Shown: positions 1-8,006 of the stretch, piece after piece
Layout: every line of letters begins with the position of its first letter
Numbering within the stretch: position 1 is the first letter of the stretch
Assembly: GCF_028689785.1 (NCBI RefSeq)
Contig: NZ_JAQVCN010000009.1
Coordinates: 1-64,000, forward strand
DNA from: Zoogloea sp.
GTDB taxonomy: Bacteria; Pseudomonadota; Gammaproteobacteria; Burkholderiales; Rhodocyclaceae
Direction of reading: 5' to 3'
Length of the DNA stretch: 64,000 nucleotides
Notes under the pieces: generated by a model
What the model was told of the DNA's origin: nothing
What the model saw: only the letters and a program-made list of their open reading frames with translations
The model's database searches: none
Position numbers and translations under genes: made by a program

Positions 1-59
1 TGGTCCAGCGTCACCATTTCCAGTTCGGTCTGAGCGGAGGCGGCGGCAGGCTTGAGCAT
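1..59 (-). CDS. Start of a possible IS1182-type transposase (partial)
   Basis: The minus strand opens an ATG at 59 and stays open to the window edge, giving 19 residues that begin MLKPAAASAQTELEMVTLD. From memory this resembles the N-terminus of IS1182-family transposases, which often start with a short MLK-type stretch followed by a LEMVTL-like motif. No terminal inverted repeat can be checked because the element would lie outside the window. The ATG is only about 11 bases after the T-run of the preceding terminator. The family call rests on 19 residues and is weak. Confidence 0.33.
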   Translation of the reverse strand, partial: MLKPAAASAQTELEMVTLD

Positions 60-70
60 GCCGCTATTAT

Positions 71-102
71 AAAAAAACGAAGCCCCCGACGGGCGGGGGC
101 TT
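71..102 (-). terminator. Rho-independent terminator after folA
   Basis: On the minus strand the 9-bp stem AAGCCCCCG/CGGGGGCTT (loop of 5) is followed within two bases by a run of seven T. It lies about 70 bases downstream of the folA stop and is well placed to end the thyA-folA transcript. Confidence 0.8.
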
Positions 103-123
103 GGGGCTTTGTCAGCAGTCTGA

Positions 124-149
124 AACGCCGCGGGATTCGCGGCGTTTTT
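124..149. terminator. Second hairpin between folA and the left edge
   Basis: AACGCCGCG and CGCGGCGTT form a perfect 9-bp stem with a 5-base loop. The T-run is stronger on the plus strand (five T), so it may serve transcription from either side. It forms a tandem pair with the terminator at 71-102. Confidence 0.55.
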
Positions 150-172
150 GTTTCAGTTGGCGGATGCGCGGA

Positions 173-673
173 TCATCGACGTCGTTCGTAGGTCACCCAT
201 GCAAACGCGAGGCCCGACGTCGAGACCTGGGCATCGCGCTGCGTTTCGTGCCAGGCATTCTGGTCGAATTCTGGAAAGAACGCGTCGCCGGAAAATTCCG
301 CATCGATCTCGGTGAGGTAAAGCCGATCGGCGATGGGCAAAGCTTGGCGGTACAAGTCGGCGCCGCCCATCACGAAGACGATGTCTGCATCCCCGGCAGC
401 GCTCAGTGCGTCGGGCAGGCTGCCCACCATCGTGGCGCCGTCAGCCTGGTAGGCCGCATTACGGCTCACCACGATGTTGATCCGGCCGGGCAGTGGGCGG
501 AAGGCGTCGGGCAGTGACTCCCAGGTCTTGCGACCCATGATGACCGGCTTGCCGCGGGTGGTCTCGCGGAAGAACTTCATGTCTTCCGGCAGGTGCCAGG
601 GCATGCGGTTGTCGACTCCGATCACGCTGTCGCGGGCGCATGCGGCAATAAGCGCCAGAATGGGTCTGCTCAT
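173..673 (-). CDS. folA: Dihydrofolate reductase
   Basis: Reduces dihydrofolate to tetrahydrofolate with NADPH, regenerating the cofactor that thymidylate synthase oxidises. The 166-residue product has the usual family length. It shows the N-terminal [13 protein letters not shown] segment, the substrate-side region [14 protein letters not shown] with the conserved acidic residue, and the nucleotide-binding stretch [12 protein letters not shown]. The start overlaps the thyA stop by four bases (ATGA), so the two genes are translationally coupled and co-transcribed, which fits their consecutive steps. Two hairpins follow the stop. Confidence 0.97.
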   Translation of the reverse strand: MSRPILALIAACARDSVIGVDNRMPWHLPEDMKFFRETTRGKPVIMGRKTWESLPDAFRPLPGRINIVVSRNAAYQADGATMVGSLPDALSAAGDADIVFVMGGADLYRQALPIADRLYLTEIDAEFSGDAFFPEFDQNAWHETQRDAQVSTSGLAFAWVTYERRR

Positions 674-1464
674 ACCGCCACCGGAGCGGAGATGTGGGGG
701 TGCGGATCGTAGCCCTCAAGGGTGAAGTCGTCGATGGTGAAGGCAAAGATGTCCTTCACCGCCGGATTGATGTGCATCGTCGGCAGGGCGCGGGGTTCGC
801 GGGAGAGCTGCAGCTGCGTCTGCTCCAGGTGATTCACGTAGAGGTGGCAATCGCCGCCGGTCCATACGAAATCGCCCGGTTCATAGCCGCACACCTGCGC
901 CACCATCATGGTGAAAAGGGCGTAGGACGCAATGTTGAAGGGGACGCCCAGGAAAATGTCGGCGCTGCGCTGATATAGCTGGCAGGACAGTCTGCCGCCA
1001 GCCACGTAGAACTGGAACAGCGCATGGCAGGGGGGCAGGGCCATACCGTCGATTTCGCCCGGATTCCAGGCCGAAACGATGTGGCGACGGGAGTCCGGGT
1101 TCTTCTTGAGTGCCTCAATCAGCTGGCCGATCTGGTCGATGCTGCGCCCGTCTGCGGTTTCCCAGTGCCGCCACTGCTTGCCATACACCGGCCCGAGCTC
1201 GCCATTCTCGTCTGCCCACTCGTCCCAGATCGAAACCTTGTTGTCCTTCAGGTACTGGATGTTGGTTTCGCCGCGCAGGAACCACAGCAGTTCGTGGATG
1301 ATCGAGCGGGTATGGAGTTTCTTGGTGGTGAGGAGGGGAAAACCTTCCGTAAGGTCGAAGCGCATCTGCCAGCCGAAAACCGAGAGGGTGCCAGTGCCGG
1401 TGCGGTCGTCCTTGCGGTGGCCGCGCTCCGCCACATGGCGCATGAGTTCAAGGTACTGTCGCAT
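670..1464 (-). CDS. thyA: Thymidylate synthase
   Basis: Methylates dUMP to dTMP using methylene-tetrahydrofolate. At 264 residues it matches the E. coli ThyA length, and the catalytic cysteine sits in the [12 protein letters not shown] motif at about residue 146. The [11 protein letters not shown] region, LSCQLYQRS and the C-terminal GYDPHP are all present. It is the first gene of a two-gene operon with folA. The upstream 190 bases are shared with a divergent hypothetical gene. Confidence 0.98.
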   Translation of the reverse strand: MRQYLELMRHVAERGHRKDDRTGTGTLSVFGWQMRFDLTEGFPLLTTKKLHTRSIIHELLWFLRGETNIQYLKDNKVSIWDEWADENGELGPVYGKQWRHWETADGRSIDQIGQLIEALKKNPDSRRHIVSAWNPGEIDGMALPPCHALFQFYVAGGRLSCQLYQRSADIFLGVPFNIASYALFTMMVAQVCGYEPGDFVWTGGDCHLYVNHLEQTQLQLSREPRALPTMHINPAVKDIFAFTIDDFTLEGYDPHPHISAPVAV

Positions 1465-1656
1465 GGAGGCTCGCAGGCAAAAACGCCAGTTTACCCGATC
1501 GAGGGCCGTCCGGCTTCGACCGGGGGTGTCTGCCGGATTGTGTCGGGCGTGTTTCCCACTGCCGGCCCTCCGAAAAGATCAATAGACCTTTGTGCTAACA
1601 TCGCCCGGCGTAAAAAAACGTTTCAATCGGCTTGTTTGGGAGGCTAGAGGTTCGTC

Positions 1657-3120
1657 ATGGGGGGAGGCACGGTGGTACACAATGCGCATCCACTCCTGCA
1701 TCCCGATACCCTGGGAAAGACGCTAACCGAGATTGCCACCAATGCGGCGCCCACCGCCATCATCGAGCTGATCCGCTGGCTGGATTCTTTCCACTACGAG
1801 GCCGAGCTGTCCGTTTCTGAGCTGGCCCGTCTAGTGGTCATCCTCGATGAGGCCGCTCAACCCCAGTTGCGGCAGGCGGCGGGGCTCTACCTCTCCAATG
1901 CCTTTGGGTCCCGCAGCGTCCGCTACAAGGCCTTGGGCCGGGATTTTTACGCCAGTCTTGGGCGCGCCTACGATCTGGTGCTGGGCGGGCTGCTCCTCGA
2001 TACGGCCCTTTCTCCGGCAACCGGCCTGCACACGGAAATCCTGTTGCGCACTGTGCGCAGTGCGGCAGGAGAGATGAAATGGGCAGCCTTTGACTATCAG
2101 GGGTTGGCGCCGGAAGTGTGGCTGCGGGCCGGCGGTGCCTTCCGCACGGCCAGTGCCAGCGGTGCGCTCAACACACCGGTATCGATCCGCGAGGGGCGCG
2201 AGACCCGTTCCACAATCAGCCGCGAGTTTGTGCGCCTGGTGGCCTTGCAATGCGCCAGCCTTGATCAGTTGTCGCCCGAGCGTATCGAAGCGACCGACAA
2301 GCTGGTGCGCTACCTGCAGCATTCTCTTGAACTGAGCAGCGAGCCAGCCCCGGGGGGGCTGTTTTCGATTGATCTGGAAACCTTGGCACCACCGCGGCGC
2401 TGCCTCAGCTTGCCCGAGGTGCCGTCGACGGCCCTGCGCTTCTTCCGGCCGGCGGACGCCGTGCCCATGCTTGAGGAGTTGCAGCAAACCCTGATTGAGG
2501 CGCCGGGGGCTCCGGCCTTCGCCGGGCTCAGCCTGCCTTCGGTGACGGCAAGCATTCGCCACCTGTCTCGACAGTGGGGCGCACAGCCACCCATGCGCCA
2601 GTACCGGCGGCATCAGGTGCAAGGGCAGTTGGCGTTGGCCACCGGGCTGGGTTTCATCCGCTCGCTGCTGTCGGGGGATGCGCAACTGCGGCCGGCAGCT
2701 GCTTGGACGCTGATGGACGCGAGCCGCAATGGCTTCGGCGTGTCGTCCTCCATGATGGATCCGGAGGTGTGCCGTGTCGGCGCCCTGGTGGGCGCCCATG
2801 TGGGTGAGACCGGGCGCTGGGTGCTGGCCCTGGTGCGGCGTGTCCGCTCTTGTGATCAGGCCGGGGTTTCGGTCGGGCTGCAGACCATTTCCAGCGATCC
2901 TCAGCATGTCGTCCTGGATGACGGCAGCCGTAGCTGGAGCGGTATTCTGTGTGACCCGGTGGTCCGCGGACGAACTGTCCGGGTGGCGTGTGAGCCCGGT
3001 TTCATGCGCGTCGAAGGGCAGGTGTTTGCCAGGCTCGGTGCCCGCATGGTGAAGCTCGAACCGGGGCGGATGTTGATGGGTGGGCCGGGCTACCAGATTA
3101 TTGTTTGTCAGGTGCCTTAG
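1657..3120 (+). CDS. Hypothetical protein with PilZ-like C-terminal motifs
   Basis: A 487-residue protein that I do not recognise as a named family. The first 270 residues look alpha-helical with no obvious motif. In the C-terminal third, RQYRR (residues 314-318) is followed by DASRNG (354-359). These match the RxxxR and (D/N)xSxxG signatures of cyclic-di-GMP-binding PilZ domains, though the 35-residue spacing is at the long end. The stretch RWVLALVRRV after it fits the PilZ beta-barrel. A GTG at 1672 with GGAGG five bases upstream is an alternative start. No signal peptide or membrane segment is seen. It is divergent from thyA and single. Confidence 0.6.
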   Translation: MGGGTVVHNAHPLLHPDTLGKTLTEIATNAAPTAIIELIRWLDSFHYEAELSVSELARLVVILDEAAQPQLRQAAGLYLSNAFGSRSVRYKALGRDFYASLGRAYDLVLGGLLLDTALSPATGLHTEILLRTVRSAAGEMKWAAFDYQGLAPEVWLRAGGAFRTASASGALNTPVSIREGRETRSTISREFVRLVALQCASLDQLSPERIEATDKLVRYLQHSLELSSEPAPGGLFSIDLETLAPPRRCLSLPEVPSTALRFFRPADAVPMLEELQQTLIEAPGAPAFAGLSLPSVTASIRHLSRQWGAQPPMRQYRRHQVQGQLALATGLGFIRSLLSGDAQLRPAAAWTLMDASRNGFGVSSSMMDPEVCRVGALVGAHVGETGRWVLALVRRVRSCDQAGVSVGLQTISSDPQHVVLDDGSRSWSGILCDPVVRGRTVRVACEPGFMRVEGQVFARLGARMVKLEPGRMLMGGPGYQIIVCQVP

Positions 3121-3143
3121 ATTGTTGCTATTGGCTTAATTGT

Positions 3144-3172
3144 TTGACGCCGCACAGCGGACCTGCTAATTT
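3144..3172 (+). promoter_or_regulatory. Predicted sigma-70 promoter of the leu leader
   Basis: TTGACG (3144-3149) and TAATTT (3167-3172) are separated by 17 bases. Transcription would start near 3179, which is the first base of the leucine-rich leader ORF, so that peptide may be translated from a leaderless or nearly leaderless mRNA. Confidence 0.6.
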
Positions 3173-3178
3173 CCGTCC

Positions 3179-3250
3179 ATGACCTCCAAGCAACAGACCA
3201 CGCTTCTCTCCCTACTGGCCCTCTCCGGGCTGGGTCTGCTGCTGCCCTAA
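3179..3250 (+). CDS. leuL: Leucine-rich leader peptide (attenuation uORF of leuA)
   Basis: A 23-residue ORF starts ATG ACC TCC and ends TAA; nine residues are leucine, clustered between codons 9 and 22 and including a CTA codon. It sits 229 bases upstream of leuA. Leucine-dense leader peptides are the hallmark of ribosome-mediated attenuation of leucine operons in proteobacteria: stalling at Leu codons when charged tRNA-Leu is scarce changes downstream RNA folding. No Shine-Dalgarno is visible, and the predicted transcription start coincides with the ATG. The symbol is by analogy with enterobacterial leuL. Confidence 0.75.
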   Translation: MTSKQQTTLLSLLALSGLGLLLP

Positions 3251-3287
3251 CGGGCACATCTTCTCTCCCCCTTCCTGTTGTCGTACC

Positions 3288-3331
3288 CCGTCGCCTTTCA
3301 CAGGCGGATTGCGTCTTTGCACGCGTTTTGA
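3288..3331 (+). promoter_or_regulatory. Attenuator-like hairpins in the leuA leader
   Basis: CGCCT/AGGCG forms a 5-bp hairpin near 3291-3305. GCGT/ACGC follows at about 3311-3324, and the bases after it read GTTTTG, which resembles a weak intrinsic terminator. Placed between the Leu-rich ORF and leuA, they are candidates for the attenuator pair, but competing structures were not folded. Confidence 0.4.
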
Positions 3332-3344
3332 ACGGAGTTTCACC

Positions 3345-3485
3345 ATGACCACGCCGAATCTTTCCCTACTGTCCCTACGACTGCGCCCCGGTTGCCAGGC
3401 CACGAGCCCGCGGCAGTCTGGCAGCCCTGCGTCCGCATCCGAATACCGTATCCGACGAAAGCAAAGGACAAGTTCATCATGTTGA
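3345..3485 (+). CDS. Second upstream ORF overlapping the leuA start
   Basis: A 46-residue ORF begins [16 protein letters not shown] and is preceded by GGAG at 3334-3337 with good spacing. Five of residues 6-13 are leucine or arginine codons next to leucine, including two CTA codons. Its TGA stop (3483-3485) lies two bases past the leuA ATG (3479-3481), an overlap typical of translational coupling. No homologue is known to me. It may be a second leucine-sensing ORF or a coupling device for leuA translation. Confidence 0.5.
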   Translation: MTTPNLSLLSLRLRPGCQATSPRQSGSPASASEYRIRRKQRTSSSC

Positions 3486-5170
3486 AGAATCCGAACACCA
3501 AGTATTCCGCCTTTCCCCCGGTCGCCCTCGCCGACCGTCAGTGGCCGAGCCGCACGATCACCCATCCGCCGATCTGGATGAGTACCGATCTTCGTGATGG
3601 CAACCAGGCCCTCTTCGAGCCCATGAACCCGGCCCGCAAGTTGCAGATGTTCCGCAAGCTCGTGGCCATCGGCTTCAAGGAAATCGAAGTTGCCTTCCCT
3701 TCCGCCTCCCAGACCGATTTCGACTTCGTGCGCAAGCTCATTGAGGAAAACGAGATCCCCGATGATGTGACCATCGAAGTCCTCAGTCAGGCCCGTGAGC
3801 ACCTCATCCGGCGCACCATGGAATCCCTCAAGGGCGCCCGTCGCGCCATCGTGCACATCTACAACGCCACTTCGCCGGTGTTCCGCGAGACGGTGTTTGG
3901 CATGAGCAAGGAGGAGGTCAAGGCGCTTGCCGTCTCCAGCGTGACGCTCGTCAAAGCGCTTGCCGCAGAACAGCCGGAGACGGAGTTCATCCTTGAGTAC
4001 AGCCCGGAGACCTTCACCGCCACGGAGCTCGATTTTGCCAAGGAGGTGTGTGACGCCGTTGTCGATGCCTGGAATCCGCAGCCGGGTGAGAAGGTCATCA
4101 TCAACCTCCCGTCCACGGTAGAGGTCGCCAGCCCGAATGTGTATGCCGATCAGATCGAGTGGATGAGTCGCCACCTCGCTCGGCGCGATCAGATCGTTCT
4201 CAGCCTTCACCCCCACAACGATCGGGGTACGGCGGTGGCGGCGGCAGAGCTCGGCGTGCTCGCCGGTGCCGACCGTGTCGAGGGCTGCCTCTTCGGCAAC
4301 GGTGAGCGCACGGGCAATGTGGATCTCGTGACCCTTGCCCTCAACATGTACACGCAGGGCATCCATCCGGGGCTCGACTTCTCCGACATCAATGACATCG
4401 CCCGCGTGGCGGAGGAATGCACCCAGTTGCCGATCCACCCACGCCACCCGTATGTGGGCGATCTCGTCTTCACGGCTTTCTCGGGTTCGCACCAGGACGC
4501 GATCAAGAAGGGCTTTGAGGTGCAGCGCCCCGATGCGCCTTGGGCAGTCCCCTATATGCCGGTTGATCCCGCCGACCTCGGGCGCACCTACGACTCGGTG
4601 ATCCGCGTCAACAGCCAGTCGGGCAAGGGCGGTGTCGCCCATTTGCTCCAGACGGCCTATGGTTTGGTGATGCCGCGCCGCATGCAGGTGGAGTTCAGTG
4701 GGGCGGTGCAGCGTCTTACTGACGAGACCGGCCAGGAGGTGGATGCCCACCAGTTGTGGGCCCTTTTCGGTCGTGAGTACCTTGAGGCCGATGCGCCGAT
4801 CCGTTACGTGGCCCATCATCTCTTCGAGGCCGGTAGCCGCCAGGGTATCCGCATCGAGGCTGAGGTGAGGGGGCAGGCAGTGGAGTTTGTCGGCGAAGGC
4901 AATGGTCCGGTGGAGGCCGCAGTGGCCGCTATCGGCGTGCCGATCCGGGTTCAGAGCTTCGAGGAGCGTTCGATGGGTGAGGGGGCGGATGCCGTGGCCA
5001 TGTGCATCGTCGAGGTGGCCATGGACGGCGTTGCCGGCAGTCGCTTCGGCGCGGGCATGCACCGCAATACCGTGACGGCGTCGGTGCAGGCGATCATCAG
5101 TGCGGCCAACCGAGCCGGTATGCATGTCGCGCCGGTTGCCGAGGACGCTACGGAGGGCTGCGTGGCCTGA
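3479..5170 (+). CDS. leuA: 2-isopropylmalate synthase (long LeuA2 type)
   Basis: Condenses acetyl-CoA with 2-oxoisovalerate, the committed step of leucine synthesis. From the ATG at 3479 the product has 563 residues, the length of the LeuA2 class rather than the roughly 510-residue E. coli form. The catalytic HMGL-like barrel contains [11 protein letters not shown], and [17 protein letters not shown] supplies the metal-binding histidines. The C-terminal region from about residue 430 is the LeuA allosteric domain that senses leucine. An AAAGGA sequence about 10 bases upstream supports this start; an upstream in-frame start at 3392 would lack it. Regulation by the leucine leader is inferred from the two upstream ORFs. 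Confidence 0.96.
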   Translation: MLKNPNTKYSAFPPVALADRQWPSRTITHPPIWMSTDLRDGNQALFEPMNPARKLQMFRKLVAIGFKEIEVAFPSASQTDFDFVRKLIEENEIPDDVTIEVLSQAREHLIRRTMESLKGARRAIVHIYNATSPVFRETVFGMSKEEVKALAVSSVTLVKALAAEQPETEFILEYSPETFTATELDFAKEVCDAVVDAWNPQPGEKVIINLPSTVEVASPNVYADQIEWMSRHLARRDQIVLSLHPHNDRGTAVAAAELGVLAGADRVEGCLFGNGERTGNVDLVTLALNMYTQGIHPGLDFSDINDIARVAEECTQLPIHPRHPYVGDLVFTAFSGSHQDAIKKGFEVQRPDAPWAVPYMPVDPADLGRTYDSVIRVNSQSGKGGVAHLLQTAYGLVMPRRMQVEFSGAVQRLTDETGQEVDAHQLWALFGREYLEADAPIRYVAHHLFEAGSRQGIRIEAEVRGQAVEFVGEGNGPVEAAVAAIGVPIRVQSFEERSMGEGADAVAMCIVEVAMDGVAGSRFGAGMHRNTVTASVQAIISAANRAGMHVAPVAEDATEGCVA

Positions 5171-5192
5171 GTGCTTATCGTGGTCTGAAATG

Positions 5193-5238
5193 AAAAACGC
5201 CGGACTTCAAGTCGCCGGACTTCAAGTCCGGCGTTTTT
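5193..5238. terminator. Bidirectional terminator between leuA and metY
   Basis: AAAAACGCCGGACTT pairs with AAGTCCGGCGTTTTT over 15 bp. The interior contains a second copy of the 15-base unit GCCGGACTTCAAGTC, so two nested stem-loops are possible. T-runs occur on both strands, so it can end leuA on plus and metY on minus. Confidence 0.8.
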
Positions 5239-5258
5239 CTTTGCTGATGCAGACGCGA

Positions 5259-6528
5259 TCAGACCGCAGCCAGGGCTTGGTCCAGATCGGCCAGGATGTC
5301 GTCGATGTGCTCGATCCCGATGGACAGGCGCACCATGTCTTCCGAGACGCCGGCCTTCTTCATCTCTTCCGGGGACAACTGACGGTGAGTGGTGGACGCC
5401 GGGTGGCAGGCCAGGCTCTTGCTGTCACCGATGTTCACCAGGCGGGTCACTAGCTTGAGGGCCTCCTGCAGCCTGGCCGTTACCGTCGGCACTCTTTACG
5501 CCGAAGTTGAGGATGCCCGAGGCGCGACCGCCCATGTACTTGTGCACCAGAGCGTTGTCCGGATGGTCGGGCAGTCCGGCGTAGTTCACCCAAGCAACCT
5601 TGGCATGCCCCTGCAGGAACTCTGCTACCTTCAGGGTGCTTTCGCAGATCCGATCCATGCGCAGCGCCAGGGTTTCGACGCCCTGCAGGATCAGGAAGGC
5701 GTTGAAGGGGCTGATGGCGGCGCCCATGTTGCGCAGCGGCACGACACGGGCACGGGCGATGTAGGCCGCCGGGCCCAGGGCCTCGGTGTAGACCACGCCG
5801 TGGTAGGACACATCCGGCTCGTTCAGGCGGCGGAAGCGCTCCTTGTGCTCGGCCCACGGGAACTTGCCGCTGTCGACAATGATGCCGCCGATGGAGGTGC
5901 CGTGGCCGCCGATGTACTTGGTCAGCGAATGGACCACGATGTCGGCACCGTGCTCGATGGGACGACACAGGTAGGGCGAGGGCACGGTGTTGTCCACGAT
6001 CAGCGGGATGCCGTGGGCATGGGCGATGGCCGCCAGGGCTTCGAAATCGGTGATGTTGCCCAGGGGGTTGCCGACCGACTCGCAGAAGATGGCCTTGGTG
6101 CGCGCATCGATCAGCGGAGCGAAGGAGGCCGGGTCACGGTGGTCGGCAAAGCGCACGTTGATGCCGATCTGCGGCAGCGTGTGGGCGAACAGGTTGTAGG
6201 TGCCCCCGTAAAGGGTGGCGGCCGAGACAATGTTGTCGCCAGCTTCGGCGATGGTCTGGATTGCATAGGTGATGGCAGCCATGCCGGAGGCCAGGGCCAG
6301 GCCGGCAATGCCGCCTTCCATGGCGGCCACCCGGGCTTCGAGCACGGCCTGGGTGGGGTTCATGATGCGGGTGTAGATGTTGCCGGCCACCTTCAGGTCG
6401 AACAGGTCGGCACCGTGTTGGGTGTCGTCGAAGGCATACGACGTGGTCTGGTAGATGGGCACGGCCACGGCCTTGGTGGTCGGGTCCGGGCTGTAGCCAC
6501 CGTGGACGGCGAGTGTCTCGATTTTCAT
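5259..6528 (-). pseudogene. metY: O-acetylhomoserine sulfhydrylase with a frameshift
   Basis: A Cys/Met-metabolism PLP enzyme that makes homocysteine from O-acetylhomoserine and sulfide. The reading frame from the ATG at 6528 gives the N-terminal 350 or so residues (IKYQTT-like YQTTSYAF region, SLTKYIGGHGTS with the PLP lysine), then leaves the family pattern after FGVKSADGN near 5490. The missing C-terminus, [20 protein letters not shown] onward to a stop at 5259, continues in another frame. One extra base or two missing bases around 5475-5495 restore a protein of about 420 residues, the normal length. This is either a real inactivating mutation or a sequencing error; the rest of the gene shows no decay. 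Confidence 0.8.
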
Positions 6529-6718
6529 TGTGTTTTTCTCCGTTTGAAAGCGTGTGGGAAGCTTGCTTTAGTTTGTCTGCTTCCGAGGGGGGATTGGCTG
6601 CTGCTCGAAAAACCCTCCCCATGTCTGGGTTATTTGTCGATAATACTCAGAGTGTCGCGGAAATCTCCCTGATTTTGGCGCTTTTCAGCAGGCACATCAA
6701 AAATAATGGAGGGGACAA

Positions 6719-7138
6719 ATGGAACTTAAAGGACGCAATGCGACCTGGCTTGAGCTCGCAGTGGCACCGCTCTGGCGCCTGGGGCAGACCCGGATACGCA
6801 TCCATACATTGAAAGGTGGGCGTGATTGCTGCATGGGCATCACGGTGGATGATCGCTGGCTGTGCGCCAACGACGGCCGGCTTACGGTTTTTGATAGTCG
6901 CGATTCTGCCATCCGCTTTCTCGAGCTGTTGCGCATCGAGCACATGGAAGAAGGCTGCCCGACGGACTTGGGGGCCCATTGCGGCACTGGAGAGGTACAG
7001 TGTCTGCGCCTGGGCTCCCGCGGATTGCGCGAGTGTGACGGCACGGGTGGGCGTCCGCGGCAAGCCCAAGGGCCGCAGAAGGTTGCCATCCGACCATCTT
7101 CGCGACGGACATCCTTTCGAACCGATTTCCTGCGCTGA
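6719..7138 (+). CDS. Small hypothetical protein
   Basis: A 139-residue ORF with a good GGAGGGG ribosome-binding site six bases before the ATG. The first 80 residues read as a folded domain (segments WLELAVAPLWRLGQTRIRIH and GITVDDRWLCANDGRLTVF), while the last 40 are basic and low in hydrophobics. I do not recognise the family. It is divergent from metY. Another frame through 6816-7310 is also open but lacks an RBS, so this frame is preferred. Confidence 0.5.
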   Translation: MELKGRNATWLELAVAPLWRLGQTRIRIHTLKGGRDCCMGITVDDRWLCANDGRLTVFDSRDSAIRFLELLRIEHMEEGCPTDLGAHCGTGEVQCLRLGSRGLRECDGTGGRPRQAQGPQKVAIRPSSRRTSFRTDFLR

Positions 7139-7167
7139 CGCGCACAAATTCAGTATCGTTGTTCCTG

Positions 7168-7195
7168 ACGCCCCGGCCTGTTCCCGGGGCGTTTT
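7168..7195 (+). terminator. Terminator upstream of the parA-like gene
   Basis: ACGCCCCGG and CCGGGGCGT form a 9-bp stem with a 7-base loop, followed by TTTT. It lies 30 bases after the small hypothetical gene. Confidence 0.7.
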
Positions 7196-7312
7196 GCGTC
7201 ATGGGGCCGGCATCTGTACTGACTGTCATTCCGTGTGGCATGCCTTGTCGAATCCGGTGGTGGAATTCAATCCGTCGTACGCAGCTTGTGTTTGCAGTGG
7301 TCTTGGGTAAAA

Positions 7313-7325
7313 TAATACGGTATTA
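7313..7325. promoter_or_regulatory. Palindrome just upstream of the parA-like gene
   Basis: TAATACGGTATTA is a perfect inverted repeat with 6-base arms and a central G, 15 bases before the GTG start and next to the RBS. It is AT-rich in a GC-rich region. This is a plausible binding site for the ribbon-helix-helix partner encoded downstream, since such proteins often autoregulate; that is inference. Confidence 0.4.
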
Positions 7326-7340
7326 CCTAATGGAGGTTCT

Positions 7341-8006
7341 GTGGCAAGAGCCAAGGTGGTGACTGTGCTTTCCCAGAAGGGGGGCGCGGGGAAGTCGACC
7401 CTCACGATGCAGCTGGCCGGTGGCCTGGCACGTGGTGGGCTGCAGGTGATCGTGATTGATCTTGACCCCCAGGAGACGGCCTTGCGCTGGTCTCATTCCG
7501 CGCCGGAGGAAACACCTTTCCCGGCCCGGGTGGTGCGGCTCGACGGGCCTGCCGAGGGCTTGCGGGCCTTCTTGCGACAGCTTGGGCGGGAAGCCGGGGT
7601 GGTGTTGCTCGATTGTCCGCCGTCCATCGAACATCCCATGACGCTGGCGGCCTTGGCGGAGGCCGATGTCGCCTTGGTACCCGTGGTGCCCAGTCCGGCT
7701 GACCTCTGGTCCACCAAGGCGGTGGAGCGATTGATTCTCCAGGCCCAGGCCAGCCGCAAGGGGCTGCGTGCGGCGCTGGTGCCCAACCGTGTGTTGCGGA
7801 CCAATCTTGCCTGGGATGTGCTTGAGGTAATGCGCGACTTCTCTCTGCCGGTCCTCGGTGCGGCGCTGTCTCAGCGCAATGCTTTTGCCCAGAGTGCGGT
7901 CATTGGCGGCACGGTGTATCAATTGGGCCGCAGTGGGGCCGAGGCAGCACGGGAAGTGGACAAGCTGGTTGTGGAAGTATTGAAATTGACAGGAGAAAAG
8001 GTATGA
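7341..8006 (+). CDS. Orphan ParA/MinD-type ATPase
   Basis: A 221-residue P-loop ATPase of the ParA family. The deviant Walker A box KGGAGKST is at residues 13-20, the A' region at DLDPQETALRW and Walker B at VVLLDCPP. It lacks the N-terminal helix-turn-helix of plasmid type-Ia ParA, so it is a small ParA of the kind that positions plasmids or other cargo on the nucleoid. The start is GTG with GGAGG eight bases upstream. Its stop overlaps the next start by four bases (ATGA), so the two proteins are likely partners. No parB or parS was seen nearby, and chromosomal parAB is normally next to gidB, so this is not the chromosome partition locus. Confidence 0.85.
   Translation: MARAKVVTVLSQKGGAGKSTLTMQLAGGLARGGLQVIVIDLDPQETALRWSHSAPEETPFPARVVRLDGPAEGLRAFLRQLGREAGVVLLDCPPSIEHPMTLAALAEADVALVPVVPSPADLWSTKAVERLILQAQASRKGLRAALVPNRVLRTNLAWDVLEVMRDFSLPVLGAALSQRNAFAQSAVIGGTVYQLGRSGAEAAREVDKLVVEVLKLTGEKV

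Noticed and set aside
3212..5125. 637-codon minus-strand frame opposite leuA
   Set aside because: Histidine/arginine-rich antisense shadow of leuA.
6529..6640. SAM riboswitch upstream of metY
   Set aside because: A GGAAGC/GCTTCC hairpin is present on the minus strand, but the conserved SAM-II loop and pseudoknot sequences could not be matched.
6816..7310. Alternative 164-codon frame over the small hypothetical gene
   Set aside because: No SD, it runs across the terminator at 7168, and the 6719 frame has a strong SD.
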